Below, one piece after another: positions 45,395 to 55,661 of a DNA stretch of 64,000 bases. This stretch comes from Martelella lutilitoris (GTDB lineage: Bacteria > Pseudomonadota > Alphaproteobacteria > Rhizobiales > Rhizobiaceae), in contig NZ_VCLB01000007.1 of the NCBI RefSeq assembly GCF_005924265.1, positions 62,001 to 126,000 on the forward strand. The letters are read 5' to 3'. Both the position numbers and the translations under genes were made by a program. Position 1 is the stretch's first letter; each line of letters begins with the position of its first letter. The notes under the pieces are model-generated. The model was given only the letters and a program-made list of their open reading frames with translations. It ran no database searches and was not told the DNA's origin.

Positions 45395-48166
45395 CTACTT
45401 GCCGGGTTTTCCGGTCTTGCTCTTGCGCCGGCCGCGCTGTTTCTGCTCGGCGGGATCCTCATAGGAGCCCGCGCCGATCTTGCCGCGCTTGACCGGCTTC
45501 GCATCGCCGCCGCGCGGCTTTTCCGTGCGTCCGACCGTCATTTCGTCGAGCGTGTTCTTGCGAAACAGCGGCTTTGCCATGTCGGTGCCCGGGCCCATGT
45601 CATCGAGCGACGGTCGGGCAAAATAGGAGGCGCCTTCATCGCCCGACGATTTCGGTGCAGCCTCGGACTGGCGCGATTCCGCTTTCTCCAGCTTGTCGTC
45701 CATGCCCTCGAGCTCGGCGGCCTTCAGCCGCTTGATTTCGTCGCGCAGCCGTGCGGCGGTTTCAAAATCGAGATCGGCGGCGGCATCGCGCATCTGTTTT
45801 TCCAGCGCCTCCAGATGGGCCTGCAGATTGTTGCCGACAAGGTGTCCATCCTTGGCGAAACCCTTGCCGCCCTTGGCGCCGATATCGGCGCGGACGTGGT
45901 CCTTTTCGTAGACCGAATCGAGAATGTCGGAGATCCGGGCCTTGACCGATTCCGGCGTGATGCCGTGCTCTTCATTGTAGGCGAGCTGCTTCTCACGACG
46001 ACGGCTTGTCTCGTCCATGGCCCGCTGCATCGAGCCGGTGATCTGGTCCGCATAGAGAATGACCTTCCCGTCGACATTGCGGGCCGCGCGGCCGATCGTC
46101 TGGATCAGCGAGGTCTCCGAACGGAGAAAACCTTCCTTGTCGGCGTCGAGAATGGCGACGAAACCGCATTCCGGGATATCAAGGCCCTCGCGCAGAAGGT
46201 TGATGCCGACCAGAACGTCGAAAGCGCCAAGGCGCAGGTCACGGATGATCTCGATGCGCTCAAGCGTGTCGATATCGGAGTGCATGTAGCGCACGCGGAT
46301 GCCCTGTTCATGCAGATATTCGGTGAGATCCTCGGCCATGCGCTTGGTCAGCACCGTCACCAGGGTGCGGTAGCCCCTGGCGGAAACGTCGCGGATCTCG
46401 CTCAACACGTCGTCGACCTGCGTCTTCGCGGGACGCACCTCGACCGGCGGATCGATCAGCCCGGTCGGACGGATCACCTGTTCGGCGAAAACGCCGCCGG
46501 ACTGTTCCATCTCCCAGCCGCCGGGCGTGGCCGAAACGGCGATCGTATCGGGGCGCATCGCGTCCCATTCCTCAAAGCGCAGCGGCCGGTTGTCCATGCA
46601 GGAGGGCAGGCGGAAGCCGTATTCGGCGAGCGTCGCCTTGCGCCGGAAGTCGCCGCGATACATGCCGCCGATCTGCGGAATGGTGACGTGGCTCTCGTCG
46701 ATGAAGATGAGCGCGTTGTCGGGAATATACTCGAACAGGGTCGGCGGCGGCTCGCCGGGCCTTCGACCGGTCAGGTAGCGCGAATAGTTCTCGATACCGG
46801 GGCAGGACCCGGTCGCCTCCATCATCTCGATATCGAATCGCGTGCGTTGTTCAAGCCGTTGCGCTTCCAGAAGACGTCCAGCCTTTTCAAGCTCTTGAAG
46901 GCGTCCCTTCAACTCTTCCTTGATCGATTTTATGGCGGCGTTCAATGTCGGGCGCGGCGTGACATAGTGCGAATTGGCGTAGATTTTCACCGATTGCAGG
47001 TCGCCGGTCTTCTGCCCGGTCAGCGGGTCGAATTCTGTGATCTGGTCGATCTCGTCGCCGAACATGGAGATGCGCCAGGCGGCATCCTCAAGGTGGGCGG
47101 GGAAGATCTCGATCGTATCGCCGCGCACACGGAATGAACCGCGCTGGAAATCCATGTCGCGGCGCTTGTATTGCTGGGCCACCAGGTCCGCCAGAAGCTG
47201 GCGCTGGTCGAGCGTGTCGCCGACGGACATCTGGAAGGTCATCGCCGTATAGGTCTCGACCGAGCCGATACCGTAGATGCAGGAGACGGAAGCAATGATG
47301 ATGCAGTCATCGCGCTCAAGGATCGCGCGGGTCGCCGCGTGGCGCATCCGGTCGATCTGTTCGTTGATCGAGGATTCCTTCTCGATATAGGTGTCCGAGC
47401 GCGGCACATAGGCTTCCGGCTGGTAGTAGTCGTAATAGGAGACGAAATACTCGACGGCATTGTCCGGAAAGAAGTTCTTGAATTCGGAATAGAGCTGCGC
47501 GGCAAGCGTCTTGTTCGGCGCCAGAATGACCGCCGGCCGCTGCGTCTCCTCGATCACCTTGGCCATGGTAAAGGTCTTGCCCGAGCCGGTGACGCCGAGC
47601 AGAACCTGGCTGCGGTCGCCGTCATTGAGGCCACTGACCAGATCGCGGATTGCCGTCGGCTGGTCGCCGGAGGGCTTGTATTCCGTTTCCATGCGGATCG
47701 GGATGCCGCCCTCGGATTTTTCCGGACGGTCCGGGCGGTGCGGCGTCCAGATCTTGCCGTCCTTGAACAGCGGATTGCCGCTTTCGATCAGCTTGGAGAG
47801 CGCATCGACCGTCGCGGTCACTGCGCCGGGAGCAAGATTTTTCGCGTCTTCCAGCGAGACATCGACACCTGAAACCGGATTGAGACCGGCGGCGGCGCGC
47901 GTCTTCGGGTCGGAAGACGCGCCGATCGAGACGCCGCGCGATGTCCGCCCGGCGGTCGCATCGCCGCTTTCGGCGGCCTTCTTGCGATGCTTGCCGGCGC
48001 GGGAAGCGAGCTTGCGCTGTGAGTCGGCTGTCTCGGCCTCGGCTTCGCGCTCGAGATTTTCGAGCCAGTCGCTCATCGAGCCGTCATAACGTTCGCCCTC
48101 GAAGGGCGCCTGCGGCGCTTCCTCGAAGCCGGGCTTTTCGGGGAATTTCCTGGGTGTTCTGGCCAT
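45395..48166 (-). CDS. uvrB: UvrABC excinuclease subunit B
   Basis: DNA-damage recognition helicase of nucleotide excision repair, 923 residues. The canonical protein starts near residue 158 ([15 protein letters not shown]); Walker A is [10 protein letters not shown] at 191-200, the DEAD-like box is FIDESHVT, and the UVR motif that binds UvrC lies near the end ([17 protein letters not shown]). The N-terminal 155 residues and a C-terminal basic tail are extensions typical of rhizobial UvrB. ATG 48166 is chosen because the protein then starts MARTPRKF; upstream in-frame starts lie in the promoter region. A LexA-like site may lie about 60 bases upstream. Confidence 0.97.
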   Translation of the reverse strand: MARTPRKFPEKPGFEEAPQAPFEGERYDGSMSDWLENLEREAEAETADSQRKLASRAGKHRKKAAESGDATAGRTSRGVSIGASSDPKTRAAAGLNPVSGVDVSLEDAKNLAPGAVTATVDALSKLIESGNPLFKDGKIWTPHRPDRPEKSEGGIPIRMETEYKPSGDQPTAIRDLVSGLNDGDRSQVLLGVTGSGKTFTMAKVIEETQRPAVILAPNKTLAAQLYSEFKNFFPDNAVEYFVSYYDYYQPEAYVPRSDTYIEKESSINEQIDRMRHAATRAILERDDCIIIASVSCIYGIGSVETYTAMTFQMSVGDTLDQRQLLADLVAQQYKRRDMDFQRGSFRVRGDTIEIFPAHLEDAAWRISMFGDEIDQITEFDPLTGQKTGDLQSVKIYANSHYVTPRPTLNAAIKSIKEELKGRLQELEKAGRLLEAQRLEQRTRFDIEMMEATGSCPGIENYSRYLTGRRPGEPPPTLFEYIPDNALIFIDESHVTIPQIGGMYRGDFRRKATLAEYGFRLPSCMDNRPLRFEEWDAMRPDTIAVSATPGGWEMEQSGGVFAEQVIRPTGLIDPPVEVRPAKTQVDDVLSEIRDVSARGYRTLVTVLTKRMAEDLTEYLHEQGIRVRYMHSDIDTLERIEIIRDLRLGAFDVLVGINLLREGLDIPECGFVAILDADKEGFLRSETSLIQTIGRAARNVDGKVILYADQITGSMQRAMDETSRRREKQLAYNEEHGITPESVKARISDILDSVYEKDHVRADIGAKGGKGFAKDGHLVGNNLQAHLEALEKQMRDAAADLDFETAARLRDEIKRLKAAELEGMDDKLEKAESRQSEAAPKSSGDEGASYFARPSLDDMGPGTDMAKPLFRKNTLDEMTVGRTEKPRGGDAKPVKRGKIGAGSYEDPAEQKQRGRRKSKTGKPGK

Positions 48167-48221
48167 GGGGCGAATATGGAGCCACACGCCAGAAAAGAAA
48201 AGGGGCGGGCTGGGAAAATCG

Positions 48222-48236
48222 GAACAAATAAGCAAC
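48222..48236 (-). promoter_or_regulatory. Possible LexA box upstream of uvrB
   Basis: On the minus strand GTTG-N7-GTTC matches the alphaproteobacterial SOS box GTTC-N7-GTTC except for one base, 56 bases before the uvrB start. One mismatch makes it a weak candidate. Confidence 0.3.
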
Positions 48237-48341
48237 ATTTGACGGATCACCCAGGTGGGGCGAACCGATTTGATCAGACAATCAAGACTCTTCTCGCGTC
48301 CGTCAATTCATATGTCGTTGGCATAGTGCTTCTTCGCACCA

Positions 48342-48929
48342 CTATGGGCCAAAATAAAATAGTTTTCGGTCCTCAGGGAACAGAACCATAACGCCGCCGA
48401 GAAATCCCTCGCCAAATATGACAATTCCCGTGTTGTCAGTCATAGCTTGGGTGAATTTAGTTCGAAAGCTCAAATATTCTTTATTGCCGCCTCCGTCAGG
48501 AAAGCAAGATCTACCAGAAAATATCTGATTTGATATATGCTGCCCCAGCCTTCTATCGCCCGCTATTTCAATGCGGCCTGCAACATCGATGAGAGAGGCG
48601 TCGGAAAAGTAAGCGAATTTCCCATCCGGGAACACATAAACACCTATGTTTTCCTCTTTCCTCTTTTTTCGAAGATCTTTTAATGCGCTCTCTGATGCTT
48701 TTATTAAATTTCTATCGAAATCGAACTTGATATCGTCAGATATATCGATTTCAGCAGCTGTACACCTGAGAAATTCTCGATGAAAATATACCATTTTTTC
48801 GATATTGATGCCCGGCGGAATATTTCTTCTGACTCGAAATTCAAGAACATATGGGTAAAAGAAATAAGATAAAGAAAATACTGATAAAGCAAGAATTATT
48901 ACTTTTTTCACCTTATCACCACGGTTCAT
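48342..48929 (-). CDS. Unknown membrane-anchored protein
   Basis: I do not recognise this 195-residue protein. It has one membrane segment near the N-terminus (about residues 9-27, KVIILALSVFSLSYFFYPYV) after a short basic start, so the rest is probably periplasmic. The remainder alternates charged helices (SALKDLRKKRKEEN) with aromatic strands (FPDGKFAYFSD) and two cysteines. The coding sequence is AT-rich compared with uvrB and the genes beyond, which points to acquisition. Its start overlaps the stop of the unknown gene upstream by 4 bases, so the two form one unit. Confidence 0.65.
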   Translation of the reverse strand: MNRGDKVKKVIILALSVFSLSYFFYPYVLEFRVRRNIPPGINIEKMVYFHREFLRCTAAEIDISDDIKFDFDRNLIKASESALKDLRKKRKEENIGVYVFPDGKFAYFSDASLIDVAGRIEIAGDRRLGQHISNQIFSGRSCFPDGGGNKEYLSFRTKFTQAMTDNTGIVIFGEGFLGGVMVLFPEDRKLFYFGP

Positions 48930-49792
48930 TTAAACGGGATTTTTGTAGGATTCAGTTCTGCTGATTCTCCGCATATGCCATCGATCAGCTCCCCCGTTTC
49001 GAATTGCCTGATGACGTCGTCGGAAAAGCGCATCACTCGTTTTGGCACCGGGCGGCCATTCGGCAGTGTCTTGCGCGCTCCCGGACGGAGTATTTCGAGC
49101 TGCCCCCTCATACCGGTGAACAGATTCGGCCAGATCGACAACATCTCTTCCTGCTGCCGGCGTGAACGGAACCGGTCGCGCTTTCCCGCGCAGTAGTCTT
49201 TCCAGCTGAGACCGGTGACATAAGCTGAGCTTTTCTTCCCGAAACCCGTCGATCTGCGTAAACGGTATCGCCATTCGGCCAGGAAGTCTTGCCAGTTGAA
49301 GCCGGTCAGGTCCGTTGGCGCCCTGCTGTAATCCGTAGCGGCTCGGTAGTACGGCCCCTTCCGGACATACCGACCCCGAGCATCCTTGATCAGTTTTCCG
49401 TCCCGGTCGCGCGCATAGTGCGCGGAGCAATCGAAAACCGGCGTCCCGACAGCCGTAATCCTCAGAATGACGGTTCCCGTCCGCCGTCCCTCCTCCACGT
49501 CTTCGGGGAGACTCTTGGGCGGCAACGGCCAGCACGCCTCTCCCAACTCATGATCAATAAAGCCGATCTGAAATCCCTTGTAGCAGAACAGAAAGCTGCC
49601 ACAGTCCTCTCGTCCGCCACCGCCATATCTGTGCATCGAAATACTTGGATCCTCGGTGAGGACCGAAATCTGCAGCCCGATCGTCGGCTCGCGTTTCACC
49701 AGCCAGTATTTCAGGCCGTCCCGTGTTTCGAGCCAGGGCTCGCCTTCGGGAGGGAAAAGACGTTTTTCATAAGAGATTTCAATATTCTGCAT
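48926..49792 (-). CDS. Unknown protein with an internal repeat
   Basis: A 288-residue protein without recognisable family, no signal or membrane segment, rich in aromatic and basic residues. Residues 162-180 (LTGFNWQDFLAEWRYRLRR) and 192-212 (VTGLSWKDYCAGKRDRFRS...) look like a duplicated motif of the form xTGxxWxDxxxxxRxRxR. Three cysteine-containing strands lie in the first half. I could not see a strong ribosome site before ATG 49792. It is coupled to the downstream membrane-anchored gene, so the pair may act together; cytoplasmic protein plus membrane partner is a layout seen in toxin/immunity and secretion modules, but that is conjecture. Confidence 0.6.
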   Translation of the reverse strand: MQNIEISYEKRLFPPEGEPWLETRDGLKYWLVKREPTIGLQISVLTEDPSISMHRYGGGGREDCGSFLFCYKGFQIGFIDHELGEACWPLPPKSLPEDVEEGRRTGTVILRITAVGTPVFDCSAHYARDRDGKLIKDARGRYVRKGPYYRAATDYSRAPTDLTGFNWQDFLAEWRYRLRRSTGFGKKSSAYVTGLSWKDYCAGKRDRFRSRRQQEEMLSIWPNLFTGMRGQLEILRPGARKTLPNGRPVPKRVMRFSDDVIRQFETGELIDGICGESAELNPTKIPFK

Positions 49793-49955
49793 GTAATTGA
49801 GGCGCCAGGTTGCAAAGGTCAGCGCGATGAACAGACGATCACACGATACTGACGCGTCATGCTCGGATGAACCGGGTTTGCAGATTAGCCGGATAGGACC
49901 TCGGATCGCCTAAACTACTCTGGATCAGCATATCAACCAAGTGTCGCGATCCTCG

Positions 49956-50813
49956 CTAGTTCCTCAGCACGACATAGGCGCGGATGAAGCCGTCATAGAG
50001 CATGCGGCCGCGCCAGAGGGCAAACGGCCAGACCCACCAGACGAACAGGACCAGAAGCGTGGCGGCGTTGAGCACAAGGATGTCGGCAATGGCGCGCTGG
50101 TCGGTCCCCACGGTTTCGAGCAGGGCGACGGTCTCGGAAACGGAGGCGGGCTTCGGCGCGTTGGCGGCAATGACGAACTGGAAAAGGTTGTTGGCGATCA
50201 GGGGCCAGAACTTCAGATATTCCCGCGTGATGGTCTTGCCCGGCGAGAGCGGCGGCGGGTCCTTGGCCAGCGCATCCGTCGTCACGCGGAGCGACATCAG
50301 CCGCTTGCCGGGCGTCCAGCCGAGGAAGATCGTCGACAGCGCGAGCGCCAGCGGGAAGGCGAGGAGCTGAAGCGTGGAGACGGCGCGCTCGATCAGCGGC
50401 GAGGGGAAGACAGGATCGCCGTTCTCGTCAAGCTGGATGGATACCGAGCGGGTGAAGGTGCCGCCGTCTTCGCCGGTGCGGCTCTCGGTGACCATGGCCA
50501 GGCGCTTCTGCGGCAGGAAGAAGCTGTCGACCGTGCAGGACCGCGCGCTCACTGTCGTGTCGCCGTCCTCCGTTTCTGGCCAGTTCTGTTCGATCTCGGC
50601 AAACACCGGCAGGCTTCTGTCCGCCGGCTGACAGATGCGGGTGTGGAAGAAGGAGCTGGCGACGCCATCCCTCAGCTGCGGGCTCGCCAATGACAGCGCG
50701 CCGACCGCGAAGGTGGCGAGAATGCCGAAGATGACAAAGTCAATGAAAAGCGCAGCCAGACGCCGCAGGAACAGACGCGGCGGGCGCTGGGGGGCTGCGG
50801 TCTGGTCGGTCAT
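49956..50813 (-). CDS. RDD family membrane protein
   Basis: A 285-residue protein with the RDD domain: FLRRLAALFIDFVIFGILATF (about 15-35) supplies the Arg-Asp pair in the first helix, and the later TPGKRLMSLRVTTDAL is the second family signature. About four membrane segments, with a periplasmic insertion of about 100 residues between the first two. Family function is uncertain, perhaps ion exchange. The start overlaps the thioesterase gene by 4 bases (ATGA), so both are cotranscribed. Confidence 0.88.
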   Translation of the reverse strand: MTDQTAAPQRPPRLFLRRLAALFIDFVIFGILATFAVGALSLASPQLRDGVASSFFHTRICQPADRSLPVFAEIEQNWPETEDGDTTVSARSCTVDSFFLPQKRLAMVTESRTGEDGGTFTRSVSIQLDENGDPVFPSPLIERAVSTLQLLAFPLALALSTIFLGWTPGKRLMSLRVTTDALAKDPPPLSPGKTITREYLKFWPLIANNLFQFVIAANAPKPASVSETVALLETVGTDQRAIADILVLNAATLLVLFVWWVWPFALWRGRMLYDGFIRAYVVLRN

Positions 50814-51226
50814 GCCTCATTGTCCACTTCGCTGATGGACGGCTGTTTCGTCTGCGGAACGGGCGCGGGCCTGCCGCTTTCGTCCATCGCCACCATCACG
50901 AATTCGGCTGCCGTCACCTTCTCGCGCCGCGGCCGGTCATGACGATGCACCCAGGCTTCGACATTCACCGTCATCGAGGTGCGGCCGATCTTCTTGAACT
51001 GTGTATAGACGCAGAGCGTATCGCCGATCTTGACCGGCTTTTCGAAGGTGATCGAGTTGACCGCGACGGTGACCGTGCGCATGCCGGCATGTTCCGAGGC
51101 GGCGACGAAGGCGCCAAGGTCCATCTGCGACATCACCCAGCCGCCGAAAATGTCTCCGGCCGGGTTGGCATTGGCCGGCATGGCCACGGTTCTGAGCGTC
51201 AGATCGCCCTTGGGTCTTTCGGTCAC
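50810..51226 (-). CDS. Acyl-CoA thioesterase (YciA-like hotdog protein)
   Basis: A hotdog-fold thioesterase of 138 residues. The diagnostic stretch NPAGDIFGGWVMSQMDLGAFVAA contains the active-site Asp of the YciA/Acot subfamily, and NSITFEKPVKIGDTLCVYTQF follows as expected. It should hydrolyse acyl-CoAs in the cytoplasm. It precedes and overlaps the RDD gene. The family call is secure; chain-length preference is not readable. Confidence 0.93.
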   Translation of the reverse strand: MTERPKGDLTLRTVAMPANANPAGDIFGGWVMSQMDLGAFVAASEHAGMRTVTVAVNSITFEKPVKIGDTLCVYTQFKKIGRTSMTVNVEAWVHRHDRPRREKVTAAEFVMVAMDESGRPAPVPQTKQPSISEVDNEA

Positions 51227-51372
51227 TGATTCTTCTCCTGCGGCCAGACTCGTCGCAATTTACCGCCCGCAGGCCCCCGCGCAAGAGCAGCCTCATTCGA
51301 AGTGCGGCGCGGCAAAGCATTTGTTTACATATGTCTGTTTTACTCGCCCTCAGGTTTCAACCCCTGGGCACG

Positions 51373-52443
51373 ATGAACGGTATGGCGTCTTTTTCTCATC
51401 TGCGAAACGCGGTTTCCTGCACGGCGATTTCCCTGGTTCTTGCCGGTTGTTCGATCGGCGGGCTGATGACCTCGTTTTCGGTCGATACCAGCGCCAAGGA
51501 TACCCAGGTGGTCACCCGCAGCGAGGCGGCCAAGGCCAAGCCTGCTGCCGTGGTTTCCGCGCCGGCGCCGCAGCCCTCTGCGGCGGAGCTGGCAAAGGAT
51601 GATCCGCCGCCGCAGAGCATCGAGCAATTGATTGCCGAAACGGAGACCTCCGCCGGCCTGCCGATCGACAGCTATCTCGGCTTCAGCGAAACCGAAGACA
51701 GGACCGACGTCGCCGCCATCGCCGACACCGAAGCGCGGAGCGCCGAGGCGCAGACGGACGCGGCGAAGGATCCGGGCATCGACCCGATCAATACGGCTTC
51801 GCTCCTGCCCCACGTCGACCCCGGTGCGGGGACGGACGCAGGGCAGGGGAGCATGGCCGAGCCGAAGCAGAACCGCATACCGGGCCTGATGCCGCTTGCC
51901 GAGCGGCAATGCCGAAGCGAACTCAACGCCATGGGCGTCACTTTTTCCGAAGTCGAGGCGATCGCATCGGGCAGCCAGTGCGGCATTGCCTATCCGGTGA
52001 AACTGCAGAAACTGCCGGGCAATATCGCGATCTCGCCGGACGTAACCGTCAATTGCGAGACCGCGCTCGCCTTCGCCCAGTGGGTTCAGGCCGATGTGGC
52101 GCCGGCCGTGCGGGTGCGCTATCTCACCGGCCTGAAATCGATCGAGACCATGGGCGGCTATTCCTGCCGTCGCGTGAACAACGGCACCAATTCGCGCACC
52201 ATGTCGGAACACTCGAAGGGCAATGCCATTGATATCGGCGGCTTCACGCTCAATACAGGCAAGACGATCGATGTTTCTCCCAAGGGGTTCTTCGCCTTCC
52301 GGGAGAAGGGCCTTCTGAAATCCGTCCGCGCCAGCGGATGCGAGTATTTCAACACGGTGCTGGGCCCCGGCTATCCCAAGCATGATGATCATTTTCACTT
52401 TGATTTGAAGCAGCGTTCGTCCGGCAGAACCTACTGCAACTGA
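51373..52443 (+). CDS. Extensin-like lipoprotein (putative peptidoglycan-active)
   Basis: A 356-residue lipoprotein. The signal peptide ends in the lipobox LVLAGC. A long low-complexity acidic/alanine-rich linker (about 25-165) leads to the extensin-like C-terminal domain (from CRSELNAMGVTF). This domain has SEHSKGNAIDIGGF and HDDHFHFDL, which resemble the zinc ligands of LAS-type D,D-peptidases such as MepA, plus several conserved cysteines. It may trim peptidoglycan in the periplasm; the family is poorly studied. ATG 51373 fits the signal peptide; ATG 51331 and 51382 are in frame. Confidence 0.85.
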   Translation: MNGMASFSHLRNAVSCTAISLVLAGCSIGGLMTSFSVDTSAKDTQVVTRSEAAKAKPAAVVSAPAPQPSAAELAKDDPPPQSIEQLIAETETSAGLPIDSYLGFSETEDRTDVAAIADTEARSAEAQTDAAKDPGIDPINTASLLPHVDPGAGTDAGQGSMAEPKQNRIPGLMPLAERQCRSELNAMGVTFSEVEAIASGSQCGIAYPVKLQKLPGNIAISPDVTVNCETALAFAQWVQADVAPAVRVRYLTGLKSIETMGGYSCRRVNNGTNSRTMSEHSKGNAIDIGGFTLNTGKTIDVSPKGFFAFREKGLLKSVRASGCEYFNTVLGPGYPKHDDHFHFDLKQRSSGRTYCN

Positions 52444-52875
52444 GCAAGGTCGGGCGAGGCCGGGGCTCTGAAAGAGGGCGGCCAGTGCGTCCGCTGCTTT
52501 ACCCTCGCGATCCATATGTTCGATGCAACGCCTCAAATTTGGCGACACGAAACGTTTCGCTCTTCGATGCGTAACGTTTCGTGGTATTGCGGCACCCAAG
52601 TTCAGCAATTGCGTCGCCCTGGGTGATGTTTGTTTTTGTTCGATTTGTCACCCTTGGGTTGTAGTCATTGTAATTTCGGAGACGATCAACGGCGTGAGGG
52701 GTGAAGGGCGCACCAGCGCGCGGTATTTTTTCTTAATGACAAGCCCGGAAGATCGGCATTAAGATTGGATCAGTCTCAGGGAGCTTGAAACGGTTGCGGT
52801 ACATACAGATATGAACGTCAACAAAAGGCTGATGTACGCGGCTTAAAATCTAGAGGACGCACGGAGTTAGTAAGA
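52444..52875. other. Intergenic region upstream of clpS
   Basis: A gap of about 430 bases with no supported gene. It holds a pair of operator-like repeats (52548-52581) and, closer to clpS, AT-richer sequence that probably contains the clpS-clpA promoter. A short open frame around 52523-52762 lacks a ribosome site and recognisable sequence. Confidence 0.6.
52548..52581. promoter_or_regulatory. Tandem operator-like palindrome
   Basis: CGAAACGTTTCG (52548-52559) is a perfect 12-bp palindrome; a second copy of its core, GTAACGTTTCG, ends at 52581, about two helical turns away. AAACGTTT with a central CG is the type of half-site bound by LacI-family repressors. No LacI-type gene is in the window. 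Confidence 0.4.
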
Positions 52876-53229
52876 ATGATCGCGATGTCGATCCGGATGC
52901 AGAACGACCCTTCCAAGAATGGGGGCAATCCGAACCGCGGAACGGCGGTGATCGCGCGCACCAAGCCAAAGACGAAGAAACCCAGCCTCTACCGGGTTCT
53001 CCTGTTGAATGATGACTACACACCAATGGAGTTTGTAATCCATATTCTGGAACGTTTCTTCCAGAAGGATCGCGAGGCGGCGACCCGCATCATGCTGAAT
53101 GTCCACAATAACGGCGTGGGCGAATGCGGGGTTTTCACCTATGAGGTGGCTGAGACCAAGGTCAGTCAGGTCATGGATTTTGCGCGTCAGCACCAACACC
53201 CATTGCAATGTGTCATGGAAAAGAAGTGA
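52876..53229 (+). CDS. clpS: ATP-dependent Clp protease adaptor ClpS
   Basis: Adaptor of 117 residues that delivers N-degron substrates to ClpA. The core [17 protein letters not shown], with the substrate-pocket Asn-Asp-Asp, and [20 protein letters not shown] are intact. The N-terminal 38 residues are a flexible arm. ATG 52876 is taken; an ATG four codons later (52885) is also possible. It lies 10 bases before clpA, and the pair forms an operon ending at the terminator near 55675. Confidence 0.97.
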   Translation: MIAMSIRMQNDPSKNGGNPNRGTAVIARTKPKTKKPSLYRVLLLNDDYTPMEFVIHILERFFQKDREAATRIMLNVHNNGVGECGVFTYEVAETKVSQVMDFARQHQHPLQCVMEKK

Positions 53230-53239
53230 GGATCTGATC

Positions 53240-55639
53240 GTGCCAACATTCTCCCCCAGTCTCGAAAAGGCGCTGCATCAGGCTCTGACCTATGCAAATG
53301 ACCGGCACCATGAATATGCGACGCTGGAGCACCTGCTCCTGGCGCTGATTGATGATGGAGATGCCGCCGCCGTCATGGGTGCCTGCAATGTCGACCTCGA
53401 CGCTTTGCGCAAGACAGTCACCGAATATGTCGATACCGAACTAGCCAATCTGGTGACCGGTTATGACGAGGATTCCAAGCCGACCTCCGGCTTCCAGCGC
53501 GTCATCCAGCGCGCGGTGATCCACGTCCAGTCATCCGGCCGCGAGGAGGTGACGGGCGCCAATGTGCTCGTCGCCATCTTCGCCGAACGCGAAAGCCACG
53601 CGGCCTATTTCCTGCAGCAGCAGGAAATGACGCGCTATGATGCGGTCAACTATATCTCGCACGGGATCGGCAAGCGGCCGGGCTCGTCGGAAATCCGCAC
53701 GCCGCGCGGCGCCAATTCCGAAAACGAGGATACCGATGGTGCGGCGCAGCAGGCCGACGAAAACGGGCGCAAGCAGCCCGACGCACTGAAGGCCTATTGC
53801 GTCAATCTCAACGAGAAGGCGATGAGCGGCAAGATCGATCCGCTGATCGGTCGCGATGCCGAGGTCAACAGGACCATCCAGGTCCTGTGCCGCCGCTCGA
53901 AGAACAATCCGCTCTATGTCGGCGACCCCGGCGTCGGCAAGACGGCGATTGCCGAGGGGCTGGCCAAGCGGATCGTCGAGGGCAAGGTGCCGGAAGCACT
54001 CATCGATGCGACGATCTTCTCGCTCGACATGGGCACGCTGCTCGCCGGCACCCGTTATCGCGGCGATTTCGAGGAGCGCCTGAAGCAGGTGGTCAAGGAA
54101 CTCGAAGAGTATGAGGGGGCCGTCCTTTTCATCGACGAGATCCACACGGTGATCGGCGCAGGCGCTACCTCCGGCGGCGCCATGGATGCGTCGAACCTCC
54201 TGAAGCCGGCGCTCTCCTCGGGCGCTATCCGCTGCATCGGGTCGACTACCTACAAGGAGTACCGTCAGTTCTTCGAGAAGGACCGTGCGCTGGTGCGCCG
54301 GTTCCAGAAGATCGATGTCAACGAGCCCTCCGTGGACGATGCCATCGAAATCATGAAGGGCCTCAAGCCCTATTTCGAGGAATATCACAACCTGCGCTAC
54401 ACCAACGACGCCATCAAGGCGGCGGTGGAACTGTCGGCGCGCTACATCTCGGATCGCAAGCTGCCGGACAAGGCCATCGACGTGATCGACGAGAGTGGTG
54501 CTGCGCAGATGCTGCTTCCGGTTTCGCGCCGGCGCAAGATGATCACCGAGAGGGAGATCGAGGCGACCGTTGCGACCATGGCCCGCATCCCGCCGAAATC
54601 GGTTTCCAAGGATGACGAGCAGGTGCTGGCCAATCTCGAGCAGGAACTGCGCTCGGTGGTCTACGGCCAGGACAAGGCGATCGACGCGCTTGCGACCTCG
54701 ATCAAGCTCGCCCGCGCCGGACTTCGCGAGCCCAACAAGCCGATCGGCTCCTATATCTTCTCCGGCCCCACGGGCGTCGGCAAGACCGAGGTGTCGAAGC
54801 AGCTTGCCTCCTCGCTCGGCGTCGAGCTACTGCGCTTCGACATGTCGGAATATATGGAGCGGCATACGGTCTCGCGCCTGCTCGGCGCCCCTCCCGGCTA
54901 TGTCGGCTTCGACCAGGGCGGCCTTCTGACCGATGGCGTCGACCAGCACCCGCATTGCGTCGTGCTGCTGGACGAGATCGAGAAGGCGCATCCGGATATC
55001 TACAATATCCTGCTGCAGGTGATGGACCACGGTTCGCTGACCGACCACAACGGCAAGAAGATCGACTTCCGCAATGTCATCCTGATCATGACGACCAATG
55101 CGGGTGCCGCCGAAATGTCGAAGTCGGCGATCGGCTTCGGCTCGTCACGGCGCACCGGCGAGGACGAGGAGGCGCTCAACCGCATCTTCACGCCGGAGTT
55201 CCGCAACCGCCTCGATGCGATCATTCCGTTTGCGCCGCTGCCGACGGAAGTCATCCATCAGGTCGTGCAGAAATTCGTCATGCAGCTCGAATCGCAGCTT
55301 TCGGAACGCAATGTCACCTTCGAACTGGAGGACAAGGCGGTCGAGTGGCTGGCCTCGCGCGGCTATGACGAGAAGATGGGCGCCCGCCCGCTCTCGCGCG
55401 TCATCCAGGAGCACATCAAGAAGCCTCTCGCCAACGAGATCCTGTTCGGCAAGCTGAAGAAGGGCGGCGTCGTCCGCGTCGATGTAAAGACGGACAAGGA
55501 TGGCAAGGAAGAGCTGACGCTGGATGCTATACCCGACTCAACGCCGGTCAAGCCGGCCGAATTGAAGTCGGACGGGCCCAAGGGCAAGTCCGGCAAGAAG
55601 GGCGGCTCCAAATCGAGCAAGTCCGCCGCCGACAGCTGA
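53240..55639 (+). CDS. clpA: ATP-dependent Clp protease ATP-binding subunit ClpA
   Basis: AAA+ unfoldase of 799 residues that partners ClpP. N-terminal Clp repeat domain ([24 protein letters not shown]), first ATPase with Walker [16 protein letters not shown] and [10 protein letters not shown], second with [15 protein letters not shown] and [12 protein letters not shown], and a C-terminal lysine/serine-rich tail. There is no long coiled coil of the ClpB type between the modules. The GTG at 53240 begins the family N-terminus ([11 protein letters not shown]). It follows clpS by 10 bases. Confidence 0.97.
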   Translation: MPTFSPSLEKALHQALTYANDRHHEYATLEHLLLALIDDGDAAAVMGACNVDLDALRKTVTEYVDTELANLVTGYDEDSKPTSGFQRVIQRAVIHVQSSGREEVTGANVLVAIFAERESHAAYFLQQQEMTRYDAVNYISHGIGKRPGSSEIRTPRGANSENEDTDGAAQQADENGRKQPDALKAYCVNLNEKAMSGKIDPLIGRDAEVNRTIQVLCRRSKNNPLYVGDPGVGKTAIAEGLAKRIVEGKVPEALIDATIFSLDMGTLLAGTRYRGDFEERLKQVVKELEEYEGAVLFIDEIHTVIGAGATSGGAMDASNLLKPALSSGAIRCIGSTTYKEYRQFFEKDRALVRRFQKIDVNEPSVDDAIEIMKGLKPYFEEYHNLRYTNDAIKAAVELSARYISDRKLPDKAIDVIDESGAAQMLLPVSRRRKMITEREIEATVATMARIPPKSVSKDDEQVLANLEQELRSVVYGQDKAIDALATSIKLARAGLREPNKPIGSYIFSGPTGVGKTEVSKQLASSLGVELLRFDMSEYMERHTVSRLLGAPPGYVGFDQGGLLTDGVDQHPHCVVLLDEIEKAHPDIYNILLQVMDHGSLTDHNGKKIDFRNVILIMTTNAGAAEMSKSAIGFGSSRRTGEDEEALNRIFTPEFRNRLDAIIPFAPLPTEVIHQVVQKFVMQLESQLSERNVTFELEDKAVEWLASRGYDEKMGARPLSRVIQEHIKKPLANEILFGKLKKGGVVRVDVKTDKDGKEELTLDAIPDSTPVKPAELKSDGPKGKSGKKGGSKSSKSAADS

Positions 55640-55661
55640 TCGGCGGTATCGACTGGAAAGC

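Noticed and set aside
45356-47137. Long open frame of 593 codons on the plus strand
   Set aside because: It runs antisense to uvrB, whose motifs are intact; the product is histidine- and arginine-rich in the way of antisense frames.
48342-49792. Phage origin for the orphan pair
   Set aside because: No phage structural, integrase or attachment sequence is next to it; only composition of one gene suggests transfer.
52523-52762. Short open frame of 79 codons before clpS
   Set aside because: It crosses the operator-like palindromes, has no ribosome site and no recognisable sequence.
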